A stretch of 12,480 nt of DNA from NCBI GenBank assembly GCA_021158305.1, contig JAGGUU010000177.1, positions 1-12,480 on the forward strand. Reading direction: 5' to 3'. Each line of letters opens with the position of its first letter. Position 1 is the stretch's first letter. This DNA comes from Candidatus Bathyarchaeota archaeon (GTDB lineage Archaea; Thermoproteota; Bathyarchaeia; Bathyarchaeales; DTEX01). Positions 1 through 6,454 of the stretch are shown in pieces. The notes under the pieces were generated by a model, which worked only from the letters and a program-made list of their open reading frames with translations, had not been told where the DNA came from and searched no databases. The translations under genes and the position numbers were made by a program.

Positions 1-149
1 CCACCTCTCCAGCTCTTCGAATACGCATTAAAGACTAGCTTAAATCCTCTTAACTCCGCTTTCCGGGCATCTATCCATCCTCCAATACACTTTTTCATCA
101 AAGATTTATTTAGAGACCACCCATAGGCGAAATACCAGACCTCATCCAT
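1..149 (-). CDS. Gamma-glutamylcyclotransferase-like (AIG2/GGCT fold) protein, N-terminal part only
   Basis: This minus-strand frame starts at the ATG at 149-147 and stays open to the left edge, giving 49 residues; the C-terminal part is outside the window. It begins MDEVWYFAYGWSLN, followed about 25 residues later by AELRGFKLVFNAYSKSW. That matches the GGCT/AIG2 family layout: an early hydrophobic strand ending in YG(S)N(L/M), then 'A.L.GY.L.FN..S..W.GG'. Usual family members read YGSN; here it is YGWSLN, so the substrate loop differs slightly. Known members cyclise gamma-glutamyl amines to 5-oxoproline, but many archaeal homologues have no proven substrate. No Shine-Dalgarno motif precedes the ATG. 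An AT-rich stretch at about 172-183 could be a TATA box for a leaderless transcript. It is transcribed away from the sugar genes and is probably unrelated to them. The catalytic Glu, if present, would lie beyond the edge. Confidence 0.72.
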   Translation of the reverse strand, partial: MDEVWYFAYGWSLNKSLMKKCIGGWIDARKAELRGFKLVFNAYSKSWRG

Positions 150-200
150 CTATGAGAATCTAAACTTAAGCATCTAAATATGCGTTATTGGCTTGATAAG

Positions 201-329
201 CTAATCGGCGAAAACATCCATCGGCATTGCGAAATTTTTTCCCATCACCTCTTCAATAACACTCTTAATCATAGCTGTCAAAATTGACGCGTGTATTGAG
301 TTTGGAGCGCATATCTGTCTAATAATTCT
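201..329 (-). pseudogene. Possible C-terminal remnant of an unidentified minus-strand gene
   Basis: The minus strand here reads 42 protein-like residues before a TAG at 203-201. They include APNSIHAS, then AMIKSVIEEVMGK, then FAMPMDVFAD, an amphipathic helix followed by a short strand-like tail. The frame stays open upstream to about 405, but that part is antisense to the creatininase gene and has low-complexity Ser/Arg content. No ATG or GTG start or ribosome binding site is visible before the ATG at 272-270, which would leave a 23-residue peptide. The simplest reading is the surviving 3' end of a gene whose front was lost when the creatininase gene came to lie here. It could also be chance. 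I do not recognise the family. The rest of 150-383 holds only promoter-like AT-rich sequence. Confidence 0.3.
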
Positions 330-342
330 GCGCGATGAGCTT

Positions 343-360
343 GAAAAATAAAACTTATAT
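343..360 (+). promoter_or_regulatory. AT-rich TATA-like region before the creatininase-family gene
   Basis: The stretch gaaaaataaaacttatat lies 24-41 bases before the ATG at 384. Placement fits an archaeal TATA box, though two overlapping candidates (aaaaataaaa and acttatat) make the exact element unclear. A GAGGTG ribosome binding site at 377-382 implies a short leader, which favours the upstream candidate. Confidence 0.35.
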
Positions 361-383
361 CGTGAGGGAATGTAAAGAGGTGC

Positions 384-1193
384 ATGAAGAAGATCAGATG
401 GCCAGATACATGTTTATTTGCGAAGATGACGTGGCCTGAGATTAAGGAAGCCGCTGAGTCAGGCGCTATTGCGCTGGTGGTCGTCGCTCAGATCGAGGAA
501 CATGGCCCCCATCTTCCCGTCGATACAGATGTCCTCATAGGCGAGACTGTTACATTGAAAGCTGCAGAGATACTCAAAAAGAGGGGAATACCAGTAGTAG
601 TATTACCCACAGTCTGGTCTGGTTACTCAGAGATAGATGTGACACGCTTTCCTGGAACGATCTCGATCAGACCCACGCATTTAGCCAATCTTCTAACAGA
701 TATCGGCATGAGCTTGGTGAGAAGCGGATTCAAGAAGATAGGATTTGTTGTTTCACATGGCCAGAACAGAATGGCGGTTGAAATTGCTGTACGTGAGCTT
801 AGAGATCGCGCAAAAGCTCAAGCAGCAATGTTCATCTTCTTCAGCTCGGAGATAGATAAAAAGATACTCTCTTCCAAGGAAGTTCATGGAGGAGAAGGTG
901 AAACATCAATCTATCTGGCCGTCGCCCCAGAGTACGTTGATATGGAGAAGGCTCCCAAAGAGCCGTATGTAGCTAAGGGAAGGAAAGCTTCAAGCGCCCT
1001 ACAATCGGGTTTATGCTGGTGGACGACATGGAGTGTTCAGAGAACAAAATCCGGCATATTTGGAGATGCAACGCTTGCCACGAAAGAAAAAGGCGAAGCG
1101 TTGATAGACGCCTACGCGAACTTACTAGCCGACATGCTTGAAGAATATTATCGATCACCATATGTAAGTCCGGAAGAACATGGAGAAGGATAA
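384..1193 (+). CDS. Creatininase-family metal-dependent amidohydrolase
   Basis: This 269-residue protein has the length and motif order of the creatininase family. E38-x-H40 and D49 occur in IEEHGPHLPVDTD (the usual 'E.HG.HLP..TD'). FPGT (89-92) follows, then SHGQN around H125 and HGGEGETS at 168-175 (the usual 'HAGE.ETS'). These residues would hold the two metal ions in the cytoplasmic enzyme. The third motif, normally NGHGGN or similar, is SHGQN here, so a Gln sits where creatininase itself has a metal-binding Glu. Members hydrolyse creatinine, formamidopyrimidines or, in the Thermotoga inositol pathway, a cyclic sugar ketone (3-dehydro-scyllo-inosose). With sugar isomerase genes following, hydrolysis of a cyclic sugar derivative or an amide is more likely than creatinine breakdown. 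GAGGTG at 377-382 supports the start at 384. It is 89 bases from the next gene, which has its own TATA box. Confidence 0.85.
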   Translation: MKKIRWPDTCLFAKMTWPEIKEAAESGAIALVVVAQIEEHGPHLPVDTDVLIGETVTLKAAEILKKRGIPVVVLPTVWSGYSEIDVTRFPGTISIRPTHLANLLTDIGMSLVRSGFKKIGFVVSHGQNRMAVEIAVRELRDRAKAQAAMFIFFSSEIDKKILSSKEVHGGEGETSIYLAVAPEYVDMEKAPKEPYVAKGRKASSALQSGLCWWTTWSVQRTKSGIFGDATLATKEKGEALIDAYANLLADMLEEYYRSPYVSPEEHGEG

Positions 1194-1250
1194 TTCACTA
1201 CTTCTCTAATACCGATAGATACTGACTGATGGTGGAGAATTAAGCTAACG

Positions 1251-1258
1251 TATATAAG
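1251..1258 (+). promoter_or_regulatory. TATA box for a leaderless isomerase-like gene
   Basis: TATATAAG is centred about 28 bases before the ATG at 1283. There is no Shine-Dalgarno motif between them, so transcription should start at or within a few bases of the ATG, as in many archaeal leaderless mRNAs. Confidence 0.65.
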
Positions 1259-1282
1259 CGGCTACAACCCCCAATTTCTGAT

Positions 1283-2683
1283 ATGAAGCACAGAATCAAA
1301 ATAAGAGTTATGTTCACGTGCCCCGTACTAAAAGCTGGGATAACGGAAGGCTTCACGCCGGTAAATGTGTGGGGTTGGGCACGATCAGATAAACAGGTCG
1401 CCGAGGAAATCGAGAGGGTGAAGAAGGATCTCAGCGAGATCGAGAGGGAATTCGATGGAGAGATAGAGTTTGAAGGCTGGGATATGCTTCACGTCGAAGA
1501 TGACATCTTAGAGAAATCCTATGAGATCCAGACAGGAGATATTGACGGCGTCATAGTTTTTGGAGTAGCGCAGTTTTGGGGATACCTAGGCTCCTTCTAT
1601 ACCTTCAACAAGCCGATAATCTTCTTCGGAAGAGAATATACAGAGCCTCCCTACGGATTCAACCTGCTTACTGAACATATAAACTGGATATTGAAAAGTA
1701 TCGGTAAACAAGGATGGGCATGCACGGTCGTAGATAGCTATGAGAAATTGAAGAAAGAGATCAGAGCTATTAGAGCCTTCGCGAAGTTGAAGAAAGCGAA
1801 AGTTGTATGCATCGGTAAACCGAATGAGTGGAAGGGAGCTGAAAAATGGGGAAATTATAGGACTATAAGGATTATGCAGGAAAGAACCGGTATAAATGTA
1901 AAATTCATTTCATTAGATGAAATCGAGAGAGAATACGAGGAAATGGAAGAGACGGAGAATATGAGAGAAGACTATCAGAAATTCCTACAAAGTGCTGAAT
2001 CGCAGCATGATCTAGATGAAGATTCTGCGCGCAATGCTGTAAAATTTTACTATTTGATGAGAAAAATCGTGGAAGATGTGGAAGCCGACGCTGTTACGAT
2101 AAATTGCTACGCCACCAACTTAATAGACAGGATAGGGACAACCCCTTGCTATGCCCTCGCTCGACTTAATGATGAAGGCATAATAGCTGCTTGCGAAGCC
2201 GATTTTAGCGCGTTGTTCAACATGATGATGGTGAGCTACTTAACCGATAAACCATGCTTTATGGGAGATGCGGTATATAATGAGGAAAGATGTAATGTGA
2301 TTAACGCTCATTGCAGTTGCCCAACTAAGCTAAGCGGCTATAAGAATCGAGGCGAGCCATATATTGCAACTTCCCACTATGAATCTGAGAAGGGATTGAC
2401 CCCTCAAGTCATAATGAAGAAGGGGCAGGAGATTACGATCACACTTCTACCGACGAACATGGAATCTATGGTGATAGCGAAGGGAGTTATAACTGATGTG
2501 AATATGGGTTACCCCATGTGCAGGACGCAAGTCGAATTCAAAGTCGAAAACTTTGACGAATTCTTGAAGGCATGTGAAGATAACATAAACTTCTTTGAAC
2601 ACATGGTAAACGTGTATGGAGATCATAGAGAAGAGGTTGCGAGACTTTGCAGACTGCTCGGCCTGAATCCAATAATCATTTGA
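1283..2683 (+). CDS. L-fucose/L-arabinose isomerase-like protein (paralogue 1)
   Basis: This 466-residue soluble protein has the layout of the fucose/arabinose isomerase superfamily: a Rossmann-like N-terminal domain, a central domain (around 170-270) and a C-terminal domain carrying the active site. The C-terminal half shows the diagnostic series 'C.ALARLNDEG', CEAD (E305, D307), NAHCSCPT (H343), CRT (413-415) and H440-x5-G-D447. In characterised family members, acidic residues and a C-terminal His bind Mn2+ and shuttle protons between aldose and ketose; E305, D307, H343 and H440 are the candidates here by position. It is shorter than E. coli FucI (about 590 residues). It aligns along its whole C-terminal half with the next gene, with motifs at nearly identical positions, so the two are paralogues. 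Start chosen because the TATA box sits 28 bases upstream. Substrate unknown; isomerase chemistry is likely but not certain. Confidence 0.78.
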   Translation: MKHRIKIRVMFTCPVLKAGITEGFTPVNVWGWARSDKQVAEEIERVKKDLSEIEREFDGEIEFEGWDMLHVEDDILEKSYEIQTGDIDGVIVFGVAQFWGYLGSFYTFNKPIIFFGREYTEPPYGFNLLTEHINWILKSIGKQGWACTVVDSYEKLKKEIRAIRAFAKLKKAKVVCIGKPNEWKGAEKWGNYRTIRIMQERTGINVKFISLDEIEREYEEMEETENMREDYQKFLQSAESQHDLDEDSARNAVKFYYLMRKIVEDVEADAVTINCYATNLIDRIGTTPCYALARLNDEGIIAACEADFSALFNMMMVSYLTDKPCFMGDAVYNEERCNVINAHCSCPTKLSGYKNRGEPYIATSHYESEKGLTPQVIMKKGQEITITLLPTNMESMVIAKGVITDVNMGYPMCRTQVEFKVENFDEFLKACEDNINFFEHMVNVYGDHREEVARLCRLLGLNPIII

Positions 2684-2716
2684 AGAAGATCAAAACAGAG
2701 ACTGCTTTATGAGAAG

Positions 2717-2725
2717 GCTTAAATA
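2717..2725 (+). promoter_or_regulatory. TATA box for the second isomerase-like gene
   Basis: gcttaaata lies about 26 bases before the ATG at 2748, with no ribosome binding site between. It suggests a second, independent leaderless promoter, although the gap to the previous gene is only 64 bases. Confidence 0.55.
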
Positions 2726-2747
2726 ACGGAAGTGTGAGATAGAAATC

Positions 2748-4157
2748 ATGGCTTCTAAAACCAGATTACTCGTTATATTTTATTCACTGAAGAAAGAGGA
2801 GAAACTATTCGAGAGGCCGTTAAAACTATACGCCGAATACATAGAGAAGATACACGATCCAGACATAAGAAAGATGCACATATTAAATGATTTGAAAGCG
2901 CATTGTCCTGATGTGGAATTTGTTGGGGGAAACATAATATCGGATTTCGCGGATCTAGCGGGTGAGATTAAGAAATATCCGGATGTAGATGGCGTGCTAT
3001 TCTATATCTTGACCTTTGTTTTCCGCAGGCCATGGTTCTTCCGAGAAGAGGAGATCGATGTCGAAACATTAAAGAAATATCCGATGATAGTGGTCTTTGA
3101 CCCCATGCAGTTTGTCTCCGGGTTATCCTTCTTCGAGTTTAACGATCTACTGAGAGAGAAGAGGATTAAAGCGATTCCAATATTTTCCTTTGACTTCAAT
3201 GACGTGATTAAAAGGATAAACTTGATTAAAGCACTCCACAAGATGAAGGAATCAAAGATATTGTATATCGGCGGAGAGGAAGTTATATGGGATCACCTCT
3301 ATTGGTCTAAGGAGAGAAAGAGCGAATACCTAAAGGCGGTTAAAGATGTGTTCGGAACAGATATAGTAACCATGGGATATGATAAAGTTAATGAATACTA
3401 TAAGCGTGTGAGAGATGAAGACGCTAAAGCATTAGCGAAGCAATGGATTGAGGATGCCGTAACTACGATCGACATAAGTGAGGATGAGATCATTAGAGAC
3501 GCTAAGATGTATTATGCATTAAAGATGGCCATGCAGGAAGTGGGCGCGGATGCAATTACCATAGACTGCATTAAGGCATTATTTTTCATCGGGCAAGCAC
3601 TACTACCAGCCTTTCCATGTCTAGCTCTCGCCCAGCTCAACAACGAAGGATACACAGCGGTATGTGAGGCGGATATCAACGCCGTTATAACACAACTATT
3701 GATGCGGCATATCTCAGGCAAACCTGGATTCATAAGTGACGTAACGTTAGATACGTCTTCAAATCAAGCTTTTTATTGGCACTGTATATGTCCAACTAAG
3801 ATGTATGGTGAAGAAGCTCCACATCTACCGTATATCATCAGGAAGACGCATGTGGGAGAAGGCGTAGCTTTACAAGTTCTAGCTCCAGCCGGTCAGATAA
3901 TCACGGCCGCGAAATTCAATGTCCCCGAAAGAACGCTGGCAATTCAGCGAGGAAAAATTATAGGGAACGAACATCATATCGGTTGCAGTTGTAGGACCGA
4001 GTGGGTTGCGGAGACAAATTCAAAGAAGCTCTTAGAGAAGCGTGTATACAGACTATTTGGGAGTCATCGAGTCGTCTTCTTCGGAGACTATAGAGACGAG
4101 CTCCTAGATATTGCGAAGCTGATAGGCTTCAGAGTAATAGAGGAAGATAAAGAGTGA
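2748..4157 (+). CDS. L-fucose/L-arabinose isomerase-like protein (paralogue 2)
   Basis: A 469-residue relative of the preceding gene. The active-site series is CEAD (E307, D309), WHCICPT (H345), CSCRTEW (413-419) and FGSH (H440) followed by FFGDYRDEL with G446-D447. Spacing matches paralogue 1 almost residue for residue. The last block, H-x5-G-D-Y, is the textbook C-terminal signature of this superfamily. Both genes also share a PYI...H block and a 'G(Q).IT' strand between the HC and CRT motifs, which the two minus-strand paralogues lack. The N-terminal domains of paralogues 1 and 2 are far more divergent, which would change the substrate pocket. Possible roles are aldose-ketose isomerisation of a deoxy or branched sugar, or a partner subunit to paralogue 1; family enzymes are oligomers. 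The Ala codon GCT after ATG and the TATA box at 2717 support this start. Confidence 0.78.
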   Translation: MASKTRLLVIFYSLKKEEKLFERPLKLYAEYIEKIHDPDIRKMHILNDLKAHCPDVEFVGGNIISDFADLAGEIKKYPDVDGVLFYILTFVFRRPWFFREEEIDVETLKKYPMIVVFDPMQFVSGLSFFEFNDLLREKRIKAIPIFSFDFNDVIKRINLIKALHKMKESKILYIGGEEVIWDHLYWSKERKSEYLKAVKDVFGTDIVTMGYDKVNEYYKRVRDEDAKALAKQWIEDAVTTIDISEDEIIRDAKMYYALKMAMQEVGADAITIDCIKALFFIGQALLPAFPCLALAQLNNEGYTAVCEADINAVITQLLMRHISGKPGFISDVTLDTSSNQAFYWHCICPTKMYGEEAPHLPYIIRKTHVGEGVALQVLAPAGQIITAAKFNVPERTLAIQRGKIIGNEHHIGCSCRTEWVAETNSKKLLEKRVYRLFGSHRVVFFGDYRDELLDIAKLIGFRVIEEDKE

Positions 4158-4223
4158 ATAAGCCATCAACCTTGCGGGGGAAAGAATCAGTCCAAACGAT
4201 CTTTATCTAAAAAGCTTTACGTG

Positions 4224-4240
4224 GATAATTCTTAATTACA
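4224..4240 (+). promoter_or_regulatory. Candidate promoter for the small cysteine-protein pair
   Basis: The 112-base gap after the isomerase gene contains the AT-rich stretch gataattcttaattaca, about 25-40 bases before a GGAGGTG ribosome binding site at 4264. A further AAAGCTTT palindrome lies at 4211-4218. Either could position the initiation complex; no single element stands out. Confidence 0.3.
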
Positions 4241-4263
4241 ACTTTAATGCAAAAAGGTCTTGT

Positions 4264-4270
4264 GGAGGTG
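4264..4270 (+). promoter_or_regulatory. Ribosome binding site that decides the start of the first small gene
   Basis: GGAGGTG is a full match to the archaeal anti-Shine-Dalgarno sequence. Its last G is the first base of the GTG at 4270, so that GTG cannot serve as a start. The TTG at 4276 follows with a 5-base spacer and is the better start. Confidence 0.65.
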
Positions 4271-4275
4271 TGGGC

Positions 4276-4704
4276 TTGTCTGTTCATAAAGATTTTCACG
4301 GCGCGTTGAGCTGCTGTCTTGAATACATCTACAAAAAATATGGCGAGAAAGAACTTGATATGTGTCTACGTCAAATTGCACGGAATGTATACAAACCATT
4401 AATCGAGTCGCTGAAAACGAGAGGCTTAGCTGCATTGGAAGAGCACTGGAGGAGAATATTCACCATAGAGGACGGTGAATTTGACCTGCGCTATGACGGT
4501 GATGTACTGGTCTTAAATGTCAAAAAGTGTCCGGCAATATGGCATATGAGGGAGAGGGGCTATAGAATATTTGAGAAGTTCTGTGAACACTGCAGAATAG
4601 TGAATGATGAGATCTGCAAGGCAGCAGGATACAATTCATCAGTAGATTACGATCAGGATGCCGGCTCCTGCACACAAAAGTTTTGGAGGAGGCGAGAGGG
4701 ATGA
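4276..4704 (+). CDS. Small cysteine-containing protein resembling the ATC-hydrolase family, copy 1
   Basis: Starting at TTG 4276 this is 142 residues, cytoplasmic, with no membrane segment. The N-terminal half is helical (YGEKELDMCLRQIARNVY, then GLAALEEHW), the centre is strand-rich, and the C-terminal half carries a conserved cysteine pattern: C85-P86, CEHC (103-106), C114 and G-x-C132. This order ('YGEE...', 'CP', 'C..C', 'G.C') resembles L-2-amino-thiazoline-4-carboxylic acid hydrolase-like proteins, a group named for one step in bacterial conversion of ATC to cysteine but mostly of unknown function. The assignment is from memory of the family pattern and is tentative. The cysteines could bind a metal or act in catalysis. 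The stop overlaps the start of the next gene (ATGA), so the two are co-translated and probably form a pair. Confidence 0.6.
   Translation: MSVHKDFHGALSCCLEYIYKKYGEKELDMCLRQIARNVYKPLIESLKTRGLAALEEHWRRIFTIEDGEFDLRYDGDVLVLNVKKCPAIWHMRERGYRIFEKFCEHCRIVNDEICKAAGYNSSVDYDQDAGSCTQKFWRRREG
4688..4692 (+). promoter_or_regulatory. Ribosome binding site for the second small gene
   Basis: GGAGG lies 8 bases before the ATG at 4701, inside the end of the upstream gene. It selects this ATG over an in-frame TTG at 4683 that lies before the site. Confidence 0.55.
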
Positions 4705-5129
4705 TCTCCTGCACAGAATTCATCCTGGCATATAATGAGATATTCAATTACCTACATGAAAAACATGGTAAGGAGGCGGTTGTAGATCTATGGAAGTATA
4801 TATCAGATGAGTTCCTACAGAACTTGGATGAACTGGTCGCCAAGAAAGGAATACAAGGAATGAAGGAGTATTGGAGTAGAACTCTTGAGGAAGAGGGAGC
4901 AGACTATGAAATAAAAGCCACTGAAGACGAGTTCGTCATAGAGATGTATAAGTGTCCATCGGTTGGAATCCTTAGGAGAACGAAGCACATCAAAGTATAC
5001 CCATACTACTGTGAGCACTGTAAGGTCCTTTACTCTAGGGTCGTGGAGAAATATGGATTTGACTACAACTTGGAGATAATCGACACCAATGCTGGCAGAT
5101 GCAGATTAACTATCCGAAAGAAGAGGTAG
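4701..5129 (+). CDS. Small cysteine-containing protein resembling the ATC-hydrolase family, copy 2
   Basis: This 142-residue protein is a paralogue of the preceding gene, of the same length, with matching features at matching places: a KHGKEAVVDLWKY helix near the N terminus, KGIQGMKEYW, C85-P86, YCEHC (C104, C107), then 'EKYGFDYNLEI' and G-x-C134. Copy 1 has an extra Cys at 114 that copy 2 lacks. The CP / CEHC / GxC cysteines are therefore the conserved core. Start ATG 4701 overlaps the upstream TGA by four bases, a sign of translational coupling. A tandem duplication that has diverged while keeping the cysteines suggests a heteromeric complex or two related substrates. The enzyme activity implied by the family name is unproven for such proteins. 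Its link to the sugar genes rests only on position and strand. Confidence 0.6.
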   Translation: MISCTEFILAYNEIFNYLHEKHGKEAVVDLWKYISDEFLQNLDELVAKKGIQGMKEYWSRTLEEEGADYEIKATEDEFVIEMYKCPSVGILRRTKHIKVYPYYCEHCKVLYSRVVEKYGFDYNLEIIDTNAGRCRLTIRKKR

Positions 5130-5164
5130 ACTTCAACGTCGACAACGATGGTTCTTAGAATGCC

Positions 5165-6352
5165 TTAAAATTTTTCTTTCGAGAAAACCACTTTACCGGC
5201 CACGATAGTATACTTCACTTCAAGACTATTTCTATCCAAGATTACAATATCAGCATCTCTTCCGATGGCTAACTCACCCTTATTCAATCCTAAAAGGTCT
5301 GCCGGGTTCTTCGAGCAAACTTGACTTGCATCTTCGATACTTCTCTTAAAGAGGATGATAGCATTTCGGAAGCAGTCGATTGGCATGAGCGCGCTGCCAA
5401 CTAACTCCTTTGTCCCCGCGCGATACACACCTGAATTTCTGTCAAATACTTCTATCTCTCCTCCCAATGTTGACTCTCGCAATCTATATCTTCCACGTGG
5501 AAGGCCGGCGGCAGGATTACTGTCAGTCACGAATATTACTCGCTTGACTCCTTTACATCTGAAGGCTTTTTCCACTAAGATGCTTGAAACGTGGACTTTG
5601 TCAGGTATTATCTCTGTGCTGACACGATCCTCGATCAACAGATAGTCGACTAAGCTGGTCGGATATACCCCAGGAAGTGGAGGCTCTGAAACGATAAAGG
5701 TGTCGTAAAAGTGGGTTACCAGCCTAGCTCCAGCGTCAACAGCCTTCTTAGCCTGCTCAATTGTGGCCCTAGTATGAGCGATGGAACAGATGATTCCCCG
5801 TTTACTGAGGATTTCGATGGCGTCGATTGCGCCGGGTAATTCAGGAGATATATCTAGTATTCTAATCTGATGGTCACTAGCATTTAGTATCTCGTCCATA
5901 ATCTCTTGGTTGATTCCCTTAGACAAAACTTCTTCATCTATTCCACCAGCATATCTTAGGAAGGGGCCCTCTATTCGGAAACCGATTATTTGAGCAAAAT
6001 CTGGTTCCTCCACGGTGCTAAGTTCCTCTTTAATCTCTTTGAATCGCTGCGGCAACTCATTTACAGGTAAACTGAGTGTGGGAATGCATGCAGTTGTTCC
6101 CTCAGAAGCCTTAAACTTAGCAAATTTAACTATGGATCCCTTACTCACATCCACTCCGCCAGCTCCATGAGTATGTATGTCTATGAGCCCGGGAATGATG
6201 AGCTCATCCTGCAGCCTTAAGCATGTCAAATTCCCATTGTTGCTAACTCCGAACCTTACTATCTTGCCTTCTCTTATCAATAATCCTTTATTCTTTTGCA
6301 GCTTACCTTGCCAGAGTATTTCTCCGCCTAAAATGAGCAGTTCTTCACTCAC
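5165..6352 (-). CDS. NagA-type amidohydrolase (N-acetylglucosamine-6-phosphate deacetylase family)
   Basis: A 395-residue amidohydrolase-superfamily protein of normal NagA length. In order: a small N-terminal beta-sandwich part (LIREGKIVRFG), IDIHTHGAGGVDV (H60, H62), RIEGPF (E128), IAHTRAT (H193), LVTHFYDTF (H214), VTDSNPAAGLPRGRY (D277, the catalytic base), LVGSAL, and a C-terminal ADIVILD segment that completes the sandwich. E128, H193, H214 and D277 fit the metal and catalytic set of the family. Two blocks differ from typical NagA: 'H(L)(F)NAM' is HFYDTF, and the 'DG.H' of the substrate loop is PDKVH. The substrate may thus not be GlcNAc-6-phosphate. Typical NagA removes acetate from the sugar phosphate in the cytoplasm before deamination and glycolysis; no nagB-like gene is in view. 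Start is GTG at 6352; no in-frame ATG lies upstream and a TATA-like box is about 25 bases away. Confidence 0.82.
   Translation of the reverse strand: MSEELLILGGEILWQGKLQKNKGLLIREGKIVRFGVSNNGNLTCLRLQDELIIPGLIDIHTHGAGGVDVSKGSIVKFAKFKASEGTTACIPTLSLPVNELPQRFKEIKEELSTVEEPDFAQIIGFRIEGPFLRYAGGIDEEVLSKGINQEIMDEILNASDHQIRILDISPELPGAIDAIEILSKRGIICSIAHTRATIEQAKKAVDAGARLVTHFYDTFIVSEPPLPGVYPTSLVDYLLIEDRVSTEIIPDKVHVSSILVEKAFRCKGVKRVIFVTDSNPAAGLPRGRYRLRESTLGGEIEVFDRNSGVYRAGTKELVGSALMPIDCFRNAIILFKRSIEDASQVCSKNPADLLGLNKGELAIGRDADIVILDRNSLEVKYTIVAGKVVFSKEKF
5171..5179 (+). terminator. Possible U-tract terminator of the plus-strand gene block
   Basis: TTTTTCTTT lies about 40 bases after the stop of the second small gene, inside the 3' end of the convergent deacetylase gene. 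Archaeal termination often needs only such a U-rich stretch. No stable hairpin precedes it. Confidence 0.35.
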
Positions 6353-6372
6353 GATAACGAGAAGACATATCC

Positions 6373-6384
6373 ATTAAAATAAAC
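6373..6384 (-). promoter_or_regulatory. TATA box of the NagA-type gene
   Basis: On the minus strand this reads gtttattttaat, about 25 bases before the GTG at 6352, with no ribosome binding site between. It indicates leaderless initiation at GTG. Confidence 0.5.
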
Positions 6385-6422
6385 ATATCTTACATAGTCC
6401 AAGTTCGTGGTTGATGCGAAGA

Positions 6423-6431
6423 TTTAAGTAA
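6423..6431 (+). promoter_or_regulatory. TATA box of the FGGY kinase gene
   Basis: tttaagtaa lies about 28 bases before the ATG at 6455. Together with the opposed box at 6373-6384 it makes a compact divergent promoter of about 100 bases, in which a single regulator could control both genes. I saw no clear inverted repeat operator in it. Confidence 0.55.
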
Positions 6432-6454
6432 AGCCACGTTCCACCTCTTTGAGA

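Noticed and set aside
4211..4218. AAAGCTTT palindrome as a regulator operator
   Set aside because: Eight bases of AT-rich palindrome are expected by chance, and no second copy was seen before the other genes.
4520..4747. 75-residue minus-strand open frame across the two small cysteine-protein genes
   Set aside because: It is antisense to two genes with matching conserved motifs and coupling signals, and its translation shows no recognisable pattern.
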